This document shows, in pieces, positions 28,209 to 36,391 of a DNA stretch of 64,000 bases (positions within the stretch are counted from its first letter, which is position 1; the number at the start of each line of letters is the position of its first letter). The stretch comes from Paracoccus sp. IB05 (lineage in GTDB: Bacteria > Pseudomonadota > Alphaproteobacteria > Rhodobacterales > Rhodobacteraceae), in contig NZ_JAEFCF010000021.1 in assembly GCF_016405985.1 (NCBI RefSeq), positions 1-64,000 on the forward strand. Reading direction: 5' to 3'. Below the pieces are notes generated by a model that was given only the letters and a program-made list of their open reading frames with translations, had not been told where the DNA came from and ran no database searches. Both the position numbers and the translations under genes were made by a program.

Positions 28209-28991
28209 ATGGCCGCGATCGATTGCGCTTATTCGGTGGCGGGCGAGGGCCCGCCGCTCTTCCTCATCCATGGGATCGGTGCGCGCCGAGCCACCTTTGC
28301 CCGCCTGGTCGAAGGGCTGCAGGACCGGTTTACCTGTATCAGCTATGATCTTCGCGGCCATGGGGAAAGTCCGCAACCGGCCGGTCGCTTTGGCCTTGAG
28401 GACCTTGTCGATGACCTCGAGGCGCTGCGGGCGAAGCTGGGTATTGAGCGCGCGCATTTCGCCGGCCATTCGCTGGGCGGGATGATCGGCCCGGCCTATG
28501 CGCGGCGTTACCCTGATCGCGTGCGCTCGCTGGGCCTCTGGTCGACCGCCGCCTTCCGCAGCGAAGAGGATAGTGCGAAGGTCAGGGCTGTGGTGCAGGC
28601 GATGCGCGAAAAAGGCATCGGCCCGGTGCTGGATACGCTGACCGCGCGCTGGTTCACCGATGCTTTCGTGGCGGCCCGCCCGGATGTGATCGCCTGGCGC
28701 AAGCAGCAGGTGGTTGAGACCCCGGCGGATGTCTTTCTGAATGTATTTGATATCTATGCGGAAACCGAAATGGCGCCCTGGCTGCATAAAATTCATGCAT
28801 CCGCCCAGGTTCTGACCGGCGCGCTTGACGGCGGCTGCAATCCCCGTCTCAATAGGCTGATCGCCGGGGCAATGCCCGGGGCGGAACTGGTGGTCCTTCC
28901 GGAGTTGAAACATGCGATTTTCATCGAGGCGACCGAACAGGTGCTTCCGCATGTGCGCCGGTTCCTGCTTGCCCGGGAGAAGGCGGCGTAG
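28209..28991 (+). CDS. Alpha/beta hydrolase
   Basis: 260 residues. The oxyanion motif HGIG is at 21-24, the nucleophile elbow GHSLGG has Ser88, and the likely acid Asp207 (GALDGG) and base His235 (ELKHAIF) complete the triad. Overall it resembles 3-oxoadipate enol-lactonase and RutD-type hydrolases. Three bases after the tautomerase, so it probably works on its product. Confidence 0.88.
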   Translation: MAAIDCAYSVAGEGPPLFLIHGIGARRATFARLVEGLQDRFTCISYDLRGHGESPQPAGRFGLEDLVDDLEALRAKLGIERAHFAGHSLGGMIGPAYARRYPDRVRSLGLWSTAAFRSEEDSAKVRAVVQAMREKGIGPVLDTLTARWFTDAFVAARPDVIAWRKQQVVETPADVFLNVFDIYAETEMAPWLHKIHASAQVLTGALDGGCNPRLNRLIAGAMPGAELVVLPELKHAIFIEATEQVLPHVRRFLLAREKAA

Positions 28992-29015
28992 CGACAAAAG
29001 GGGCAGCCGGACCTG

Positions 29016-29810
29016 ATGAGCATCGCGACCACTGCCCCCCCCGCCAGCATCACAGCCAGAGCCGAGGCGATCCGGGTCGAGGATCTGCATAAGAGCTTCG
29101 GCCCGCATGAGGTGCTCAAGGGGGTCTCGATCTCGGCGAAAGAGGGGGATGTGGTCACGCTGATCGGCGGATCGGGCTCGGGGAAGTCGACGCTTTTGCG
29201 CTGTGTGAACTTTCTTGAGACGCCCTCATCGGGGCGGATTCTGATCGGTGGCGAAGAGGTGCGGTGCCGGGGCGACGGCACCCCTGCCGACCGCCGCCAG
29301 ATCGAGCGGATCCGGCAAAGTCTTGGTATGGTGTTCCAGCAGTTCAATCTCTGGACCCATAAGACGGTGCTGGAGAACCTCATCGAAGTGCCGGTCCATG
29401 TGCTGAAAAAGCCGAAGGACGAGGCCATTGCGACCGCACGCAAATTGCTGGACCGGGTCGGCCTTTCTGCCAAGGAAAATGCCTATCCGGCCTTTCTGTC
29501 GGGCGGTCAGCAGCAACGCGCCGCCATCGCGCGCGCGCTGTGCATGGAGCCGCGCGCCATGCTGTTTGACGAGCCGACCTCGGCACTTGACCCGGAACTG
29601 GTCGGCGAGGTTCTCGCCGTCATCCGCAGTCTTGCCGATGAGGGGCGCACCATGCTTCTGGTCACGCATGAAATGAAATTCGCCCGCGAAGTCTCGGACC
29701 ATATTGTCTATCTTTATAACGGGTTGATCGAGGAGGAAGGGCCGCCTGACCAGCTCTTCGGTGCCCCGCAATCGGCCCGGCTGAAACAGTTTCTTAAATC
29801 GGTCTCGTAA
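29016..29810 (+). CDS. Polar amino acid-type ABC transporter, ATP-binding protein
   Basis: 264 residues. Walker A GGSGSGKST at 51-59, Q-loop FQQFNLW near 108, signature LSGGQQQ at 161-167, Walker B MLFDEP at 182-187, and H-loop His218. The layout is that of HisP/GlnQ ATPases. With the binding protein and two permeases downstream it forms a complete importer. Confidence 0.93.
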   Translation: MSIATTAPPASITARAEAIRVEDLHKSFGPHEVLKGVSISAKEGDVVTLIGGSGSGKSTLLRCVNFLETPSSGRILIGGEEVRCRGDGTPADRRQIERIRQSLGMVFQQFNLWTHKTVLENLIEVPVHVLKKPKDEAIATARKLLDRVGLSAKENAYPAFLSGGQQQRAAIARALCMEPRAMLFDEPTSALDPELVGEVLAVIRSLADEGRTMLLVTHEMKFAREVSDHIVYLYNGLIEEEGPPDQLFGAPQSARLKQFLKSVS

Positions 29811-29841
29811 GAAGACCAGCCAACAAAACAGGGAGATGACT

Positions 29842-30612
29842 ATGAAAAAAATCGCACTCGCCGCCGCTTTCGCCATCGGCTTTACCGGTATGGCCGCTGC
29901 CGAGACCGTTCGCGTCGGCATGGCGCCCGAACCCTATCCGCCCTTTGCCAGCGTCGATGCCTCGGGGAACTGGACCGGATGGGAGATCGAGATGATGGAG
30001 GCGGTCTGCAAGGCGGCAGCGCTTGACTGTGTCATCACCCCCACCGCCTGGGATGGCATTATCCCCGCTTTGACCGCAGGTCAGATTGATGCGATCATGA
30101 ATTCGATGTCGATCAATGATGAACGTCTGAAAGTCATTGATTTCTCAAATAAATACTACAACACACCCTCGATGATCGTCGCCGCGAAAGGGGCGGGCAT
30201 CACGCCGGATGCGGCCGGATTGACGGGCAAGATCCTCGGCGTTCAGGTCGCGACCATCCATCAGGCCTATGCCGAGAAGCATTTCGCAGGCGTGGCCTCC
30301 GAGGTCAAAGCCTATCAGACCCAGGACGAGGCGAACCAGGACCTGGTGGCGGGCCGCGTCGATGCGATCCAGGCGGATTCGACCGCACTCGACGCCTTCC
30401 TCGCGTCTTCCGATGGTCAGGCCTGCTGTGAATCGATGGGCGCTGTGGCCGATGATCCGGCGGTGCTGGGCCTTGGCGTCGGCGTCGGGATCCGCAAGGG
30501 CGATGAAAAGCTGAAAGAAGCCTTCAACAAGGGCATCGCGGCGGTTCGGGCCGATGGCACCTATGACACGATCACCGCGAAATACTTCGCCTCATCGATC
30601 TACGGTGAATAA
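29842..30612 (+). CDS. Periplasmic substrate-binding protein of the ABC importer
   Basis: 256 residues from the ATG at 29842 (MKKIALAAAFAIGFTG), which sits 7 bases after GGGAG; the ATG at 29836 is too close to it. A signal peptide ends at AAA-ET. The SBP family 3 core follows: PYPPFASVDASGNWTGWEIE, DWGI-like AWDGIIPALTAGQIDAIMNS and the NDERLKVIDFSNKYY motif. A Cys pair (QACCES) near residue 195 is unusual. The ligand is probably a small amino-acid-like or charged compound. Confidence 0.93.
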   Translation: MKKIALAAAFAIGFTGMAAAETVRVGMAPEPYPPFASVDASGNWTGWEIEMMEAVCKAAALDCVITPTAWDGIIPALTAGQIDAIMNSMSINDERLKVIDFSNKYYNTPSMIVAAKGAGITPDAAGLTGKILGVQVATIHQAYAEKHFAGVASEVKAYQTQDEANQDLVAGRVDAIQADSTALDAFLASSDGQACCESMGAVADDPAVLGLGVGVGIRKGDEKLKEAFNKGIAAVRADGTYDTITAKYFASSIYGE

Positions 30613-30637
30613 GCCCTGATCGCCGGAGCGGTACGCC

Positions 30638-31363
30638 GTGGAAAGCACATTCGGCCTTTTGGCCCTCAGCCCTCCCGGATGGGGGGGAACCCTGCTGATC
30701 GCGCTCTGGGCGTCAATCCGGATCGCGGTCGGCGCCTTTGGCATCGGTCTGGTGATCGGCCTCGCAGGCGCCTATGGCAAGATCTATGGCGGGCCGGTCC
30801 TGCGCGATTGCCTCAGCGTTTACACGACCATGGTGCGGGCTTTGCCCGAGCTGATCCTGATCCTTCTGTTGTATTTCGGGCTGACAGACCTTTTGAACCG
30901 GGCGCTGATGGCGCTGGATTTCGGCCGGATCCAGATTTCCGGCGTGGTCGCCGGGATCATCGTGCTGGGTGTGGTGCAGGGCGCCTATGCGACCGAGATC
31001 CTGCGCGGCGCCATTCTTGCCGTGCCCTCCGGCCAGATCGAGGCCGCGAAAGCGATGGGGATGCCGGCGCGCAAAGTGGCCAGCCGCATCACCTTGCCGA
31101 CCATGCTGGGCCTGGCGCTGCCGGGCCTCTCGAACCTCTGGCTGATCGCCACCAAGGACACGGCATTGATGGCGATTGTGGGCTTTAACGAACTGACCCT
31201 TGCGACCCGCCAGGCGGCAAGCACCACCAAGGCTTTCTTCACCTTTTTCATCGCAGCGGGTCTGATCTACCTTGTGATTACCCTGCTTTCGACCTGGGGT
31301 TTCGCGCGGCTGGAACGCTGGGCGCGGCGTGGTGACCCGCCTCGCCAGACGGGAGGGCGCTGA
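30638..31363 (+). CDS. ABC importer permease 1 (HisQ/GlnP type)
   Basis: 241 residues from GTG (MESTFGLLALSPPGWGGTLL). About five membrane segments; the cytoplasmic coupling EAA motif is EILRGAILAVPSGQIEAAKAMG. VRALPELILILLLYFG is typical of the HisQM family. Its TGA overlaps the ATG of the second permease by one base. Confidence 0.92.
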   Translation: MESTFGLLALSPPGWGGTLLIALWASIRIAVGAFGIGLVIGLAGAYGKIYGGPVLRDCLSVYTTMVRALPELILILLLYFGLTDLLNRALMALDFGRIQISGVVAGIIVLGVVQGAYATEILRGAILAVPSGQIEAAKAMGMPARKVASRITLPTMLGLALPGLSNLWLIATKDTALMAIVGFNELTLATRQAASTTKAFFTFFIAAGLIYLVITLLSTWGFARLERWARRGDPPRQTGGR

Positions 31364-32139
31364 TGAAGGCCCTGCTTCAGCCACATCGCATTATCATGAT
31401 GCTGATCGCCGCAGGTCTCGTGCTGTGGATCTGCCTTGCCGGCCGCTGGGACTGGCTGGGGGAGCCGAAATACCAGACCCTGATCCTGCAGGGTATCTGG
31501 CGTACGATCTGGCTGATGGCGCTTTCGGTGCTGATCGGGTTCACTCTTGCGGTGCCGCTTGGTCTCGCCCAGGCCTCGGGGCCATGGTATCTGGCGGTGC
31601 CGGCCCGCGCCTTCTGCACCGTGATCCGCGGTACGCCGCTTTTGTTGCAGATCTGGCTTTGGTATTACGGGCTGGGCTCGCTTTTCCCCGGCATCCCCTG
31701 GATCCGCGAGAGCGAGCTCTGGCCGATCCTGCGCCAGGCCTGGCCCTATGCGCTGCTGGCCTTGTCGCTGTCCTACGCGGGCTATGAGGGCGAGGTGATG
31801 CGCGGGGCCTTTGCTTCGGTGCCGCGCGGCCAGATCGAGGCCGCCCGCGCCATGGGGATGCCGCGCCACAAGATCCTGACGCGGATTTCCTTCCCCCAGG
31901 CGCTGCAAAGCGTCTTGCCGACTTTGGGCGGAGAAACTGTGCTTCAGCTGAAAGCCACGCCCCTGGTCGCGACGATCACGGTGCTGGAAATCTATGCCGC
32001 CTCCAGCCGGGTCCGCCAGGATCTGCTGATCACCTACGAGCCGCTGTTCTTTGTCGCGGCGGTTTATCTGGTGCTGGCCGGGGTGATCGTCCTGGGCTTT
32101 GGCTGGCTGGAAAGCCGGCGCCCTCGCCGCACCGCCTGA
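31363..32139 (+). CDS. ABC importer permease 2 (HisM type)
   Basis: 258 residues. Five or six membrane segments with the family mark VIRGTPLLLQIWLWYYGLG and the EAA loop VMRGAFASVPRGQIEAARAMG. Pairs with the first permease as a heterodimer. It converges with the TetR gene, with 13 bases between the stops. Confidence 0.92.
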   Translation: MKALLQPHRIIMMLIAAGLVLWICLAGRWDWLGEPKYQTLILQGIWRTIWLMALSVLIGFTLAVPLGLAQASGPWYLAVPARAFCTVIRGTPLLLQIWLWYYGLGSLFPGIPWIRESELWPILRQAWPYALLALSLSYAGYEGEVMRGAFASVPRGQIEAARAMGMPRHKILTRISFPQALQSVLPTLGGETVLQLKATPLVATITVLEIYAASSRVRQDLLITYEPLFFVAAVYLVLAGVIVLGFGWLESRRPRRTA

Positions 32140-32152
32140 GAGCGCAGTCTCG

Positions 32153-32782
32153 TCACGGCAAAAGTGCGCGCACCAGCGCCATGCACCCTTTGAGCACGTG
32201 GCGGATTGCGGCATCATCACGCCGGCGCATCCAGTCAAGCCAGAGCCCGTCCAGTGTCGCCATCAGCGTATCGGTCAGCAAAGGCACCTGCGCCCGGCGT
32301 GCGGGTTCGTCCCCTGCGACCGCCAGCAAAAGCCCCTCGAGATCGCTGCGATAATGCGCGTAAAGCCCGGATTCGGTTGCGGCAATCACTTCGGATGTCA
32401 GCGCAGCCGACCAAAGATCGATCCGGAGCCGCAGGTGAGCAGGGTCAAGAAATTCAGGCGTGAAAGCCGCGTCGAGAAACCCTTCGAGCCGGGCCAGTGG
32501 CGGCGCATTGGCGCAACCTGCACTGGCGATACTGTCGCGCAACCGCCCCGACAGACGGCGATAGGTCTCGGAGAGAACTTCGTCCATCCCGTTGAAATTA
32601 TAGGTAATATGGCCCAGTGAGAACCCGGCTTCAGCCGCTACTTTGCGCGCGGTGAGGCCGGAATATCCGTCCCGGCGCAACACTCGTTCTGTGGCCTCGA
32701 GGATCTCTTCGCGGCGGTTGATATTCGCCTCGCTCAGTTTGCGGGGCGCCTTTGCTGCGCGGGGATTGTCTTCTGCACTCAA
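32153..32782 (-). CDS. TetR-family transcriptional regulator
   Basis: 209 residues. The N-terminal TetR helix-turn-helix reads [39 protein letters not shown] (in pieces: helix 2 [12 protein letters not shown], recognition helix SLGHITYNF). The C-terminal ligand domain resembles the BetI/RutR type. It points toward the importer genes and is the likely controller of the module. The gene has its own promoter with an inverted repeat on the -10. Confidence 0.9.
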   Translation of the reverse strand: MSAEDNPRAAKAPRKLSEANINRREEILEATERVLRRDGYSGLTARKVAAEAGFSLGHITYNFNGMDEVLSETYRRLSGRLRDSIASAGCANAPPLARLEGFLDAAFTPEFLDPAHLRLRIDLWSAALTSEVIAATESGLYAHYRSDLEGLLLAVAGDEPARRAQVPLLTDTLMATLDGLWLDWMRRRDDAAIRHVLKGCMALVRALLP

Positions 32783-32810
32783 GACTTCGCTCGCTTAAAT
32801 CACCATATCA

Positions 32811-32848
32811 ATGCCGAAGGGCATAGCCTTTGCGACCCCCCGTGTCAA
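32811..32848 (-). promoter_or_regulatory. Promoter and possible operator of the TetR gene
   Basis: Read on the minus strand, TTGACA (32843-32848), a 17-base spacer and TATGCC (32820-32825) form a good promoter about 40 bases before the TetR start. The inverted repeat ATGCC-GAAG-GGCAT (32811-32824) covers the -10 and suggests autoregulation. Confidence 0.5.
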
Positions 32849-32950
32849 AACCGCGCCCGGATCCCTGCCCAAAACCATCCGGGCCGGCTGTGCGGTGCTT
32901 GGCAAGGGGGCGTGAAAGTCCTATGGGGCAAAGGCAACCCGGAGGCCATC

Positions 32951-33853
32951 ATGAAGCAGCAGACCCTGACCATGCAAGACGCCCAGAACACCGCGAAAAT
33001 GCTCTCGGAAGCGCTGCCCTATCTGCAAAGATATGAGGATGCGGTGGTGGTGGTGAAATTCGGCGGCAATGCGATGGGCGATGACGGGGCGATGGCCGAA
33101 TTCGCCCGCGATATTGTGTTGATGAAGCAGGTCGGCCTGCATCCGGTCGTGGTGCATGGCGGCGGGCCGATGATCAATGAGATGCTGTCGAAACTGGGTA
33201 TCAAATCGGAATTCGTGCGCGGCAAGCGGGTGACCGACAAGGCGACGGTCGAAGTGGTCGAGATGATCCTCTCGGGCCTTGTGAACAAGCGCATCGTGCA
33301 GGCGATCATGGATGCAGGCGGGCGTGCTGTCGGAATCTCCGGCAAGGATGACGATCTGATGGTCTGCGAGGCCGATGATCCTGAACTGGGCTTTGTCGGC
33401 CGCCCGGTCGAGATGAATGTTCAGGTGCTGCGTGATCTTTACCTCGCCGGGATCATCCCTGTGGTGGCACCGGTGGCAACCGGCATGAATGACAACGAGA
33501 CCTTCAACGTGAATGGTGACACCGCTGCCGGCGCGATTGCCGGCGCGCTGCAGGCCGACCGGCTGCTTCTTTTAACCGATGTGGCCGGGGTGAAAGGGGC
33601 GGATGGCCAGGTGATGACCTCGCTTTCCCCCGAAGAGATCCGCCAGCTGACCAGTGACGGCGTGATCGCGGGCGGCATGATCCCGAAAACCGAGACCGCG
33701 CTGAAGGCGATCGAAGAAGGGGTGCGGGCAGTCACCATTCTCGATGGCCGCATTCCGAATGCGGCACTCCTGGAGCTCTTTACCGATCACGGGGCAGGGA
33801 GCCAGATCCGCTCGACCGAACCCCGGGTGAAACCGCGTGTGAAACGCGGCTGA
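32951..33853 (+). CDS. argB: Acetylglutamate kinase
   Basis: 300 residues. Second step of arginine synthesis: phosphorylates N-acetylglutamate with ATP. Lys36 in VKFGGNA and the HGGGP motif at 69-73 form the phosphate-binding site; [16 protein letters not shown] and [11 protein letters not shown] are also conserved. The ATG at 32951, six bases after GGAGG, is preferred to one at 32912. The C-terminus ends in a repeated basic VKPRVKRG tail. A type A repeat follows. Confidence 0.96.
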   Translation: MKQQTLTMQDAQNTAKMLSEALPYLQRYEDAVVVVKFGGNAMGDDGAMAEFARDIVLMKQVGLHPVVVHGGGPMINEMLSKLGIKSEFVRGKRVTDKATVEVVEMILSGLVNKRIVQAIMDAGGRAVGISGKDDDLMVCEADDPELGFVGRPVEMNVQVLRDLYLAGIIPVVAPVATGMNDNETFNVNGDTAAGAIAGALQADRLLLLTDVAGVKGADGQVMTSLSPEEIRQLTSDGVIAGGMIPKTETALKAIEEGVRAVTILDGRIPNAALLELFTDHGAGSQIRSTEPRVKPRVKRG

Positions 33854-33881
33854 GCCGTCGCTTCCGGCAAAGCGCGGAAGC

Positions 33882-33968
33882 CTCCGGCGGGAGTATTTAA
33901 GTCAAGAGGAAGCCAGCTTCTTCCTCTTGATAAAAATACTCCGGGGGTGCGGGGGCTGGCCCCCGCCT
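33882..33968. repeat. Dispersed inverted repeat, type A (copy A2)
   Basis: Left arm GGAGTATTTAAGTCAAGAGG (33890-33909) pairs imperfectly with TTCCTCTTGATAAAAATACTCC (in 33920-33942): three central bases differ. A second hairpin GCGGGGGC-TG-GCCCCCGC follows (33949-33967). Same arm sequence as the copy at 451-504. Confidence 0.8.
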
Positions 33969-33982
33969 GCAAGAGGTCTGGC

Positions 33983-34645
33983 ATGGCATCGGCACCGCTG
34001 AACGATCTGGAAGACCTGGAGGCGCGTCTCGCGCCGCATTTCCTGACGTTGCTCGGAGGGTTCAATCCCGATCCGGAGGAGGCGGGGTTTCCCAAAGGGA
34101 CAAAGACGCTTTTGCTCCTCGGGCCGAAGGAGCCGGGGTATTGGCCGCATCTCACCTCTCAGCCGGAATGGGACGGTCGGCCCGATCCGGTGGATCGCTG
34201 GTCGCGCCGGGTGATCGGGCGGCTGGCCTGTGCCATCGGCGCGAAAGCGCTGTTTCCTTTTGGTGGCCCTGCCTGGCATCCGTTCTATGCCTGGGCCTTG
34301 CGGTCGGGGCGGGTCTGGGACAGCCCGGTCCGGCTGCTCGTCCATCAGGACCAGGGGCTGATGGTCAGTTTTCGCGGCGCGCTGGCGCTGAAACAGCGGC
34401 TCGACGTCAGCCCGGGTGTAAAGCCCTGCGAGGATTGCCCCGCGCCCTGCCTGACAGCCTGCCCGGCCGGAGCGCTTGGGGGCCATGGCTATGACATCCC
34501 CGCCTGCCACGCCTTTCTCGATCAGCCCGCCGGCGCCGATTGTCTCAGTTCCGGCTGCATCACGCGACGCGCTTGCCCGGTGTCCTCTCGCTATGCAAGA
34601 CTGGCTGAACATTCAGCCTATCATATGAGACAGTTCCACACATGA
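33983..34645 (+). CDS. Ferredoxin-like iron-sulfur protein
   Basis: 220 residues. The C-terminal third holds a Cys-rich pattern, KPCEDCPAPCLTACPAGAL near residues 149-167, then C at DIPACH and GADCLSSGCITRRACP, compatible with one or two [4Fe-4S] clusters as in QueG-type and electron-transfer proteins. The N-terminal part is not recognised. The ATG at 33983 is used since the upstream codons come from the repeat. The stop overlaps the next gene by four bases. Confidence 0.75.
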   Translation: MASAPLNDLEDLEARLAPHFLTLLGGFNPDPEEAGFPKGTKTLLLLGPKEPGYWPHLTSQPEWDGRPDPVDRWSRRVIGRLACAIGAKALFPFGGPAWHPFYAWALRSGRVWDSPVRLLVHQDQGLMVSFRGALALKQRLDVSPGVKPCEDCPAPCLTACPAGALGGHGYDIPACHAFLDQPAGADCLSSGCITRRACPVSSRYARLAEHSAYHMRQFHT

Positions 34646-35145
34646 AGCGCCTGATCCTGATCCGCCACGCAAAATCCAGCTGGGACGAACCGACCATGGC
34701 GGATCACGACCGCCCTCTCAATGAGCGCGGCAAACTGGCGGCAACGGATCTCGGGCTATGGCTTGCCTCGCGCGGCTATATTCCGGGCCAGGTGCTCTGT
34801 TCCGACGCCCTGCGCACCTGGGAGACCTGGTCGGGCCTCGCCAGAGAACTGCCCGAAGGTCCGGAGCTGGAGCTGAAGCCGGCGCTTTATCACGCCGGTC
34901 CGGATGTGATGCTGACCGTGCTGCGCAAGGCCCAGACGGACTGCGTCATGATGCTGGGGCATAACCCCGGCATTGCCGAATTCGCCCATCGCCTGGTGTC
35001 GAAAACGCCGATTTCCTCGCAATTCACCCGCTATCCGACCGGCGCAACCCTTGTGGTTGATTTCGACGCGGCGAGCTGGGGCGAGGTCGGCTTTGGTCAG
35101 GGCATCACGGTCGATTTTATCGTGCCGCGCGAAATCGGGGCCTGA
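34642..35145 (+). CDS. SixA-like histidine phosphatase
   Basis: 167 residues of the histidine phosphatase superfamily. The catalytic RHG-like motif is RHAKSSW with His9, the second His is His107 in MLGHNPG, and Arg58 in DALRTW is also conserved. SixA acts on phosphohistidine in phosphorelays; other members act on small phosphates. ATGA overlap with the iron-sulfur gene suggests coupled translation. Confidence 0.88.
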   Translation: MKRLILIRHAKSSWDEPTMADHDRPLNERGKLAATDLGLWLASRGYIPGQVLCSDALRTWETWSGLARELPEGPELELKPALYHAGPDVMLTVLRKAQTDCVMMLGHNPGIAEFAHRLVSKTPISSQFTRYPTGATLVVDFDAASWGEVGFGQGITVDFIVPREIGA

Positions 35146-35232
35146 AGGCGCATCTGCTGCCGCCGGGGGCTTGCACCCGGACAGGCCGGCGGGCAGGGTT
35201 GTCACTGATTTCTGGCCAGGACGGAGAGAGCC

Positions 35233-36183
35233 ATGGAACGGCGCGATGCGGGCAAGAGCGGGCTGAGCTTCATGCCGCTGGTCTTTGGCGGCAATGTCTT
35301 TGGCTGGACCATCGATGAGGCGCAATCCTTCCGGGTGCTGGATGCCTTTGTCGATCACGGCTTTGACGCCATCGACACGGCGGATGTCTATTCCTCCTGG
35401 AAGCTCGGCAATAAAGGCGGCGAATCAGAGACGATCATCGGTGCCTGGCTCAGGGCGCGGCCAGGGATGCGGCAGCGGGTAAAGATCTTTACCAAGGTAG
35501 GCTCTGATCTGGGGCAGCCGGGGCAGAAGGGGCTTTCCTCGGGCTGGATCGCTGAGGCGGCCGAAAACTCGCTGAAGCGGCTCGGGGTCGAGAGCATCGA
35601 CCTCTATTTCTCGCATTGGCCCGATCCTGAGGCGCGCCATGAGGATACGCTTGGCGCCTATGACAGGCTGCTGATATCGGGTAAGATCAAAGCCATCGGC
35701 GCCTCGAATTACGATGCGGCTTTGCTGGGCGCGGCGCTGAAGGCGGCGGGAACCTCGCTGCCGCGCTATCAGGTGATCCAGCCGGAATATAATCTCTATG
35801 ACCGGGGCGAATTCGAAGGCCCGCTGCGCGATCTTTGCCTTACTGAGGGGATCGGGGTTGTGACCTATTTTAGTCTCGCCTCGGGGTTCCTGTCGGGGAA
35901 GTACCGCTCGAAAGCCGATCTCGACAAATCGGCGCGCGGCGATGCGGTCGAAAAATATCTTGACGCCAAAGGGCTGCGGATCCTTGAAGCGCTGGACGAG
36001 GTGGCATCTGCCCATCGCGCGAAACCGGCCGAGGTGGCGCTGGCCTGGGTCATGGCGCAGCCCGGCATCACCGCGCCGATTGCCTCTGCCACCTCGGCAG
36101 ACCAGGTGGCAAGTTTCGCCCGCGCGGCCGATCTCAGCCTTTCGCCCGACGAGCTTGCCGCCCTGACGGCGGCCGGCAGCTGA
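35233..36183 (+). CDS. Aldo/keto reductase
   Basis: 316 residues, a TIM barrel that reduces carbonyls with NADPH. Motifs are the catalytic Asp/Tyr in DTADVYSSW (residues about 50-58), SHWPDPEARHEDTL (the family His) and GASNYDAALLGAALK. GGAGAGAGCC precedes the ATG. It resembles YajO/IolS-like members; the substrate is unknown. Confidence 0.9.
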   Translation: MERRDAGKSGLSFMPLVFGGNVFGWTIDEAQSFRVLDAFVDHGFDAIDTADVYSSWKLGNKGGESETIIGAWLRARPGMRQRVKIFTKVGSDLGQPGQKGLSSGWIAEAAENSLKRLGVESIDLYFSHWPDPEARHEDTLGAYDRLLISGKIKAIGASNYDAALLGAALKAAGTSLPRYQVIQPEYNLYDRGEFEGPLRDLCLTEGIGVVTYFSLASGFLSGKYRSKADLDKSARGDAVEKYLDAKGLRILEALDEVASAHRAKPAEVALAWVMAQPGITAPIASATSADQVASFARAADLSLSPDELAALTAAGS

Positions 36184-36205
36184 CGGCAGCGCAACCCGCC
36201 TGCAC

Positions 36206-36234
36206 TTGACTCTCGCCCCCGCTTTGCGTAATCG
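36206..36234 (+). promoter_or_regulatory. Promoter candidate for the ffh operon
   Basis: TTGACT at 36206-36211, a 17-base spacer, TAATCG at 36229-36234, about 160 bases before ffh and just after the aldo/keto reductase stop. Confidence 0.5.
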
Positions 36235-36391
36235 CGGGGCTAATTCCCCGGAGGCAAAAGCTTCCGGTCCCTTGGGCTTTGCCCGGGATCGCCATCCGTC
36301 AGCGCGTTTGCGCCCACGGGTGCGAAACCGCTTTGTCCCACCCCGATCGCCGCCCCATATCGGGGAAAATCTGTCACGCGAGGAGCCGCGC

